A DNA stretch of 64,000 nucleotides from Rhodopseudomonas telluris. GTDB taxonomy: Bacteria > Pseudomonadota > Alphaproteobacteria > Rhizobiales > Xanthobacteraceae. The notes under the pieces are model-generated. The model was not told where the DNA came from and made no database searches. It saw only the letters and a program-made list of their open reading frames with translations. Position 1 is the stretch's first letter, and each line of letters begins with the position of its first letter. A program made the translations under genes and the position numbers. Positions 60,643-64,000 of the stretch are shown one piece after another. The stretch lies in assembly GCF_042432815.1 (NCBI RefSeq), contig NZ_JBHLWM010000012.1, positions 186,001 to 250,000 of the forward strand. The letters run 5' to 3'.

Positions 60643-60990
60643 ATGACCATCACGCGACTGATCATGAGTGCTGCATTGGCTCTGCCGTTGGCGACCGCCG
60701 CAGCCGCCCCGGCGAGTGCACATTTTCTTCTGCCGGGTGCGAGTTTCTCGATCTCCTGCGCTGACGGCGCCAGCTACGTACTGCGCACGCCCGCAGTCGG
60801 CATGCCGGGTGAGATCGTCACGGCGCATCTTCATCTTGCGCCACACCGAGCCGTGCCCGTGCGCCTGATCCCGATGGGCGATGGCTACCGCTACGCGGGC
60901 CGAGGAATCTGGCTCGACGGCATCGGCTCCCAGGCTCTGCTTTACCGCACCAAATACCAGCCGACGGCTTGTGTGATCGGCCGCACTTGA
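60643..60990 (+). CDS. Small secreted hypothetical protein
   Basis: A 115-residue protein with a signal peptide (LIMSAALALPLATAAAAPASA) and a compact body that keeps two cysteines (SCADGASY, TACVIGRT), possibly a disulfide. Good RBS (CGGAGGGGG). Lies between the protease and the adhesin, so it may have an accessory role. No family recognised. Confidence 0.6.
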   Translation: MTITRLIMSAALALPLATAAAAPASAHFLLPGASFSISCADGASYVLRTPAVGMPGEIVTAHLHLAPHRAVPVRLIPMGDGYRYAGRGIWLDGIGSQALLYRTKYQPTACVIGRT

Positions 60991-61381
60991 GCGGTCTGAT
61001 ACACAATTTCTGCGAGTTATTGTCGGTGTCCGGTAAATATTTGCCGGTTGTGGTGGCGTAAATCTGCCATTTTTGTGTCGCCCATCGGGCTGCCGATTGC
61101 CCCAATCTTAACATATGCAAGTATTCAGACCTCGGGTGACTGCCGGGGAGCGGCGAAGTGCGCCCTAAGAGGGAGATTCTATACTTCGAAAGTGTTCGTA
61201 TAGATGGCGGAACCTTAAGTATACTGTTCGAGGCGCAGGCCGCTTAACCTTCGTAGCACTTAACCAAACTGCATCAAACTAGCTGAAAACACGGCTCAAT
61301 TATTGACCTAATCCAAGCTTTAAGACTATTTTAACCTCGCGAAGACCGCCGAGACACGGGGTCGCGTGGAGGTTGTGGCTC
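60991..61381. promoter_or_regulatory. AT-rich leader/promoter region of the giant adhesin
   Basis: About 390 bases of AT-rich sequence compared with its neighbours (for example TTATACTTCGAAAGTGTTCG, TTAACCAAACTGCATCAAAC, TAAGACTATTTTAACCTCGC). No regulator site can be named. It probably carries the adhesin promoter and a long leader. Confidence 0.5.
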
Positions 61382-64000
61382 ATGAATGCTCCTGTCCTGT
61401 TGGCTCAATTGTCGGGCTCGTCGTCGCAGTCGTCGGCTGCACCAAAAAGCCTCAAAATTGCCAAACCTCAGAGTGGGCAGGCGGTCACGATCCATCTCGA
61501 TGGCGCGGCCAAGATCGACTTCAGTCAGATCTCGTCTGAAAAGCTGACCTTCGTTCGGCTCGGCGATCGACTGATCATCCTGTTCGACAATCAGTCGACG
61601 CTCTCGATCGATCCGGTATTCAACAATGCCGGCGCGCCGCTTCCCGACGTGTCTTTCGAGATGGCGCCGGGCCGTGTTCTGAACGGGACCGAATTCGCCG
61701 AACTGTTTCCGATCACTACTGATCAGTCGGTCTTGCCAGCGGCGGGGACGCCCGGCGCACCGGCGTCGCCCTCGGGCGCGAACTTCGGCTCATTCACGAT
61801 CGACGCCCTGGCGGGTGGTACGCCGCTAAGTCTGCTAAGCGGAGAAGCTCCGGGATCGCAGCAGCTCGCGCCGGGCCAGACGACGACATCGACGCCGATT
61901 CCAGGCGGCGCCGTGAGCGTTGTGGTCGATGAAGACGGTCTGCCTGGCGGGCTTCCGGGTGGCTTCGGCGACACGGCCGGCGTTGCGACCAGTCTCACCG
62001 GGTCGCTGAATGTCGACTTCGGCAGCGATTTCGTGGGGCGCAGCTTCGCCTTTGCAGCGACCCAGCCGGGTCTGACCGGGCTGTCGTCGGGCGGACAGCC
62101 GATCAGCATCCAGATCACCACCGTCAATGGCCAGCCGGTCCTGATCGGCTACACCGGGGCCGATCCGTCCGTCGCGGCCAACCAGGTCTTCGTCGTTTCG
62201 CTCGATGCCGCCACCACTGTGGCCGGCAGCTACACGGTGACGCTGCTGCGGCCCCTCGACCATCCGGTCGGCGGCACCGAAGATACGCTGAACCTGACGA
62301 TCGATATCATCGCGACCGACGGCAGCGGTGACAGCGCGCCGCTGTCGATCGTCATCGGCGTCAATGACGACTCGCCCGTGGCCGCGACCGTCGCAGCGAC
62401 GACGCTGATGGAGCAGACCGGCGAGGGCAACGTCTTCGTTTCGAGCAGCGTGACGGCAGCGCTCGGCATCTCCTGGGGAGCCGACAGCGGCAACAGCAAT
62501 GTCGACGGCGGCGTCAACGGCGCGGCGGTGCTCGGCGACCGATCCCTGGTTTTCGCCGGATCGGCGGTGACCTCGCTCGCCGCGCTCGGCCTGACTTCCA
62601 ACGGCGAGACGATCAGCTATACGCTGTCCGCCGACGGCACCTCGATCCTCGCCACCGCCGGCGACGGCCGCGCCGTATTTACGGTCACGTTGTCCGACGC
62701 CGGCGATGGCAGCTACACCTTCACGTTGCTCGATAATCTCGATCACGTCGGTGCCAGCGGCGCGACGCAGCCGCTGACTTTCGCGGTCGTCGCGACCGAC
62801 GCCGACGGCGATCCGGTGGGCTCCAGCTTTACCGTCAACATCACCGACGATGTCCCGGTTGCCAATCCCGGGACCAGTTCGGCGGTCGCCGACGAGGCAC
62901 TTCCCGGCGGCAACGACCAAGAGGGCGGGCCCACCGCCTCCGTGACCGGTGTTTCGCTCAACATCGAATGGCATTCGGACGATGCCAACGCCAATGCGGG
63001 GCAGCCCGGCAATCGCGCCGTCGCGTTCACCAATGCCGACGTAACGATTTCGGGGGCCTATGGCGACACCCTGACGTCGCTCGGCCAGGCCGTTCGCTTC
63101 ACCGTTCTCGCGACCGGCGAACTCGTCGGCTACACCGGCGAGGCGGTCCCGACGTCGACCAATTCCTTCAATGTCGTGCTGTTTGCGTCTCTGTCCGACG
63201 CGGGCAACGGCAGCTACAGCCTGACGCTCGTCAAGCCGCTCGATCATGCTGCCGGCGCCGGCGAAAATACGCTGTCGCTGACCTTCAACTATACCGCCAC
63301 CGACAGCGACGGTGATACGTCGTCGAACGCCTTCACGGTCAACGTGGTCGACGATGTGCCGGTTGCCTCAGCCGGCGATATCTCGACGGTAGGCGACGAG
63401 TCGCTGCCAGGCGGCAACAGCGGCGAGGACGAGGGCGGCGTCACCGCGATGGTCGACGGCGTCTCGCTGAACATCGCCTGGGGGGCCGACAACGGCAACG
63501 ATGGCGATGGCCAGCCGGGTGACCGTTCGGTGGCCTTCAGCAACGCCGACGTCACCGTGACGGGCGCCTATGGCGAGGCGCTGACGTCGCTCGGACTCCG
63601 CGTGCAGTTTGCGTTGCTGTCCGACGGGACGCTGGTCGGCTACACCGGCGAGTCAGTGCCGACGTCGACCTCCGGCGGCAACGTCGTGCTGTTCGCCACG
63701 GTCTCTGACGTCAACAATGGCGAATACAGCTTCACGCTGGTGAAGCCGCTCGATCACGCCGCAGGCAGCGGCGAAAACACGCTGTCGTTGACCTTCAACT
63801 ACACGGCTACGGATTCCGACGGCGATAGCGCGTCGAACACCTTTACGGTCGATATCGTCGACGACGTGCCGGTCATCGGGACGCCTGACCAGACCGGCAC
63901 GGTGGAAGAAGAGCAGCCGATCGTGGTCGGCGCCGGCAACGAGGATTTCGGCGGCGCCGGCGATGCCGATACCGGCTATTCGGTGCTCGGCGTGCCGGTC
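61382..64000 (+). CDS. Giant type I-secreted repeat adhesin (LapA/BapA-like), 5' part only
   Basis: Open from ATG 61382 to the end of the window (873 codons) with no stop, so the gene continues to the right. The N-terminal 110 residues form the retention module expected of LapA-like adhesins. A candidate LapG site PAAG is at residues 119-122. After a Gly/Pro/Thr linker come tandem repeats of about 168-170 residues, marked by FTVNITDDVPVA-type junctions at nt 62828, 63332 and 63842. They also show repeated LDHAAG and GENTLSLTFNYTATDSDGD blocks; these are VCBS/DUF5801-like domains. The rest should hold more repeats and a C-terminal RTX secretion signal. Confidence 0.93.
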   Translation, partial: MNAPVLLAQLSGSSSQSSAAPKSLKIAKPQSGQAVTIHLDGAAKIDFSQISSEKLTFVRLGDRLIILFDNQSTLSIDPVFNNAGAPLPDVSFEMAPGRVLNGTEFAELFPITTDQSVLPAAGTPGAPASPSGANFGSFTIDALAGGTPLSLLSGEAPGSQQLAPGQTTTSTPIPGGAVSVVVDEDGLPGGLPGGFGDTAGVATSLTGSLNVDFGSDFVGRSFAFAATQPGLTGLSSGGQPISIQITTVNGQPVLIGYTGADPSVAANQVFVVSLDAATTVAGSYTVTLLRPLDHPVGGTEDTLNLTIDIIATDGSGDSAPLSIVIGVNDDSPVAATVAATTLMEQTGEGNVFVSSSVTAALGISWGADSGNSNVDGGVNGAAVLGDRSLVFAGSAVTSLAALGLTSNGETISYTLSADGTSILATAGDGRAVFTVTLSDAGDGSYTFTLLDNLDHVGASGATQPLTFAVVATDADGDPVGSSFTVNITDDVPVANPGTSSAVADEALPGGNDQEGGPTASVTGVSLNIEWHSDDANANAGQPGNRAVAFTNADVTISGAYGDTLTSLGQAVRFTVLATGELVGYTGEAVPTSTNSFNVVLFASLSDAGNGSYSLTLVKPLDHAAGAGENTLSLTFNYTATDSDGDTSSNAFTVNVVDDVPVASAGDISTVGDESLPGGNSGEDEGGVTAMVDGVSLNIAWGADNGNDGDGQPGDRSVAFSNADVTVTGAYGEALTSLGLRVQFALLSDGTLVGYTGESVPTSTSGGNVVLFATVSDVNNGEYSFTLVKPLDHAAGSGENTLSLTFNYTATDSDGDSASNTFTVDIVDDVPVIGTPDQTGTVEEEQPIVVGAGNEDFGGAGDADTGYSVLGVPV
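62828..63850 (+). repeat. Tandem adhesin repeats, period about 504-510 nt
   Basis: Repeat junctions (TTTACCGTCAACATCACCGA, TTCACGGTCAACGTGGTCGA, TTTACGGTCGATATCGTCGA) are spaced 504 and 510 nt apart, in frame. Copies share long similar stretches but are not identical. An earlier, more diverged unit ends near 62350. Confidence 0.85.

Noticed and set aside
61382..64000. Frameshifted or broken adhesin
   Set aside because: The frame is open without a stop for 873 codons; absence of an end simply reflects the window edge.

Overview
This window reads as chromosomal DNA of a purple non-sulfur phototroph of the Rhodopseudomonas palustris / Bradyrhizobium group. Three things support that: high GC throughout, a light-harvesting LH2 pucBA pair, and the short palindromic repeats (ending in forms such as CCGGAATGACG and CGTCATTGCGAGGAGCG) that are common in that group. 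No rRNA operon, integrase, transposase or CRISPR array is visible.

Region 1 (1-33.6 kb) is mostly ordinary chromosome. It holds the end of a regulator, a YfdX-family protein, thrS, an MFS exporter, a cold-shock protein, a secreted hydrolase, a sulfatase-like membrane enzyme, yidD, a periplasmic ClpP-like protein, an IscU-like scaffold, folE, hisI, a lytic transglycosylase-like protein, a DUF2336/HPt/receiver signalling group, a Tat-exported FAH-family protein, a large single-chain restriction-modification enzyme, NAD kinase, several small exported proteins, an outer-membrane beta-barrel, tRNA-Thr(TGT), rlmB and tRNA-Tyr(GTA). Families of interspersed palindromic repeats fill many gaps. One lies in frame inside the restriction-modification gene, and several surround a GIY-YIG gene.

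Region 2 (about 34.2-52.6 kb) is the striking part: a nitrogenase-like metalloenzyme locus set among sulfur amino-acid genes. One arm carries an acireductone-dioxygenase-like cupin, a NifB-type radical SAM protein and a free-standing NifX-like protein. Next come cystathionine beta-synthase, cystathionine gamma-lyase, a 2OG-Fe(II) oxygenase and O-acetylhomoserine sulfhydrylase. After these is a NifD/NifK-like pair that keeps all six P-cluster-type cysteines plus a cofactor-type cysteine. Beyond a convergent threonine aldolase gene is a four-gene operon: an atypical radical SAM protein (C-x8-C-x2-C), a NifH-like reductase, and a second DK-like pair whose cysteines (1+3) match a NifEN-type scaffold. 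The best reading is a methylthio-alkane reductase (Mar)-type or sister system that carries its own cofactor assembly line. It would release methanethiol from organic sulfur compounds and pass it to methionine synthesis through O-acetylhomoserine sulfhydrylase.

Region 3 (53.1-64 kb) begins with pucBA, encoding LH2 beta and alpha of predicted B800-850 type. It continues with a Lap-type adhesion module: a TolC-like outer-membrane protein, an ABC exporter with a degenerate C39 domain, an HlyD-family adaptor, a LapG-like transglutaminase-fold protease and a small secreted protein. Last is a giant repeat adhesin that runs off the end of the window and carries a candidate LapG cleavage site (PAAG) near residue 120.
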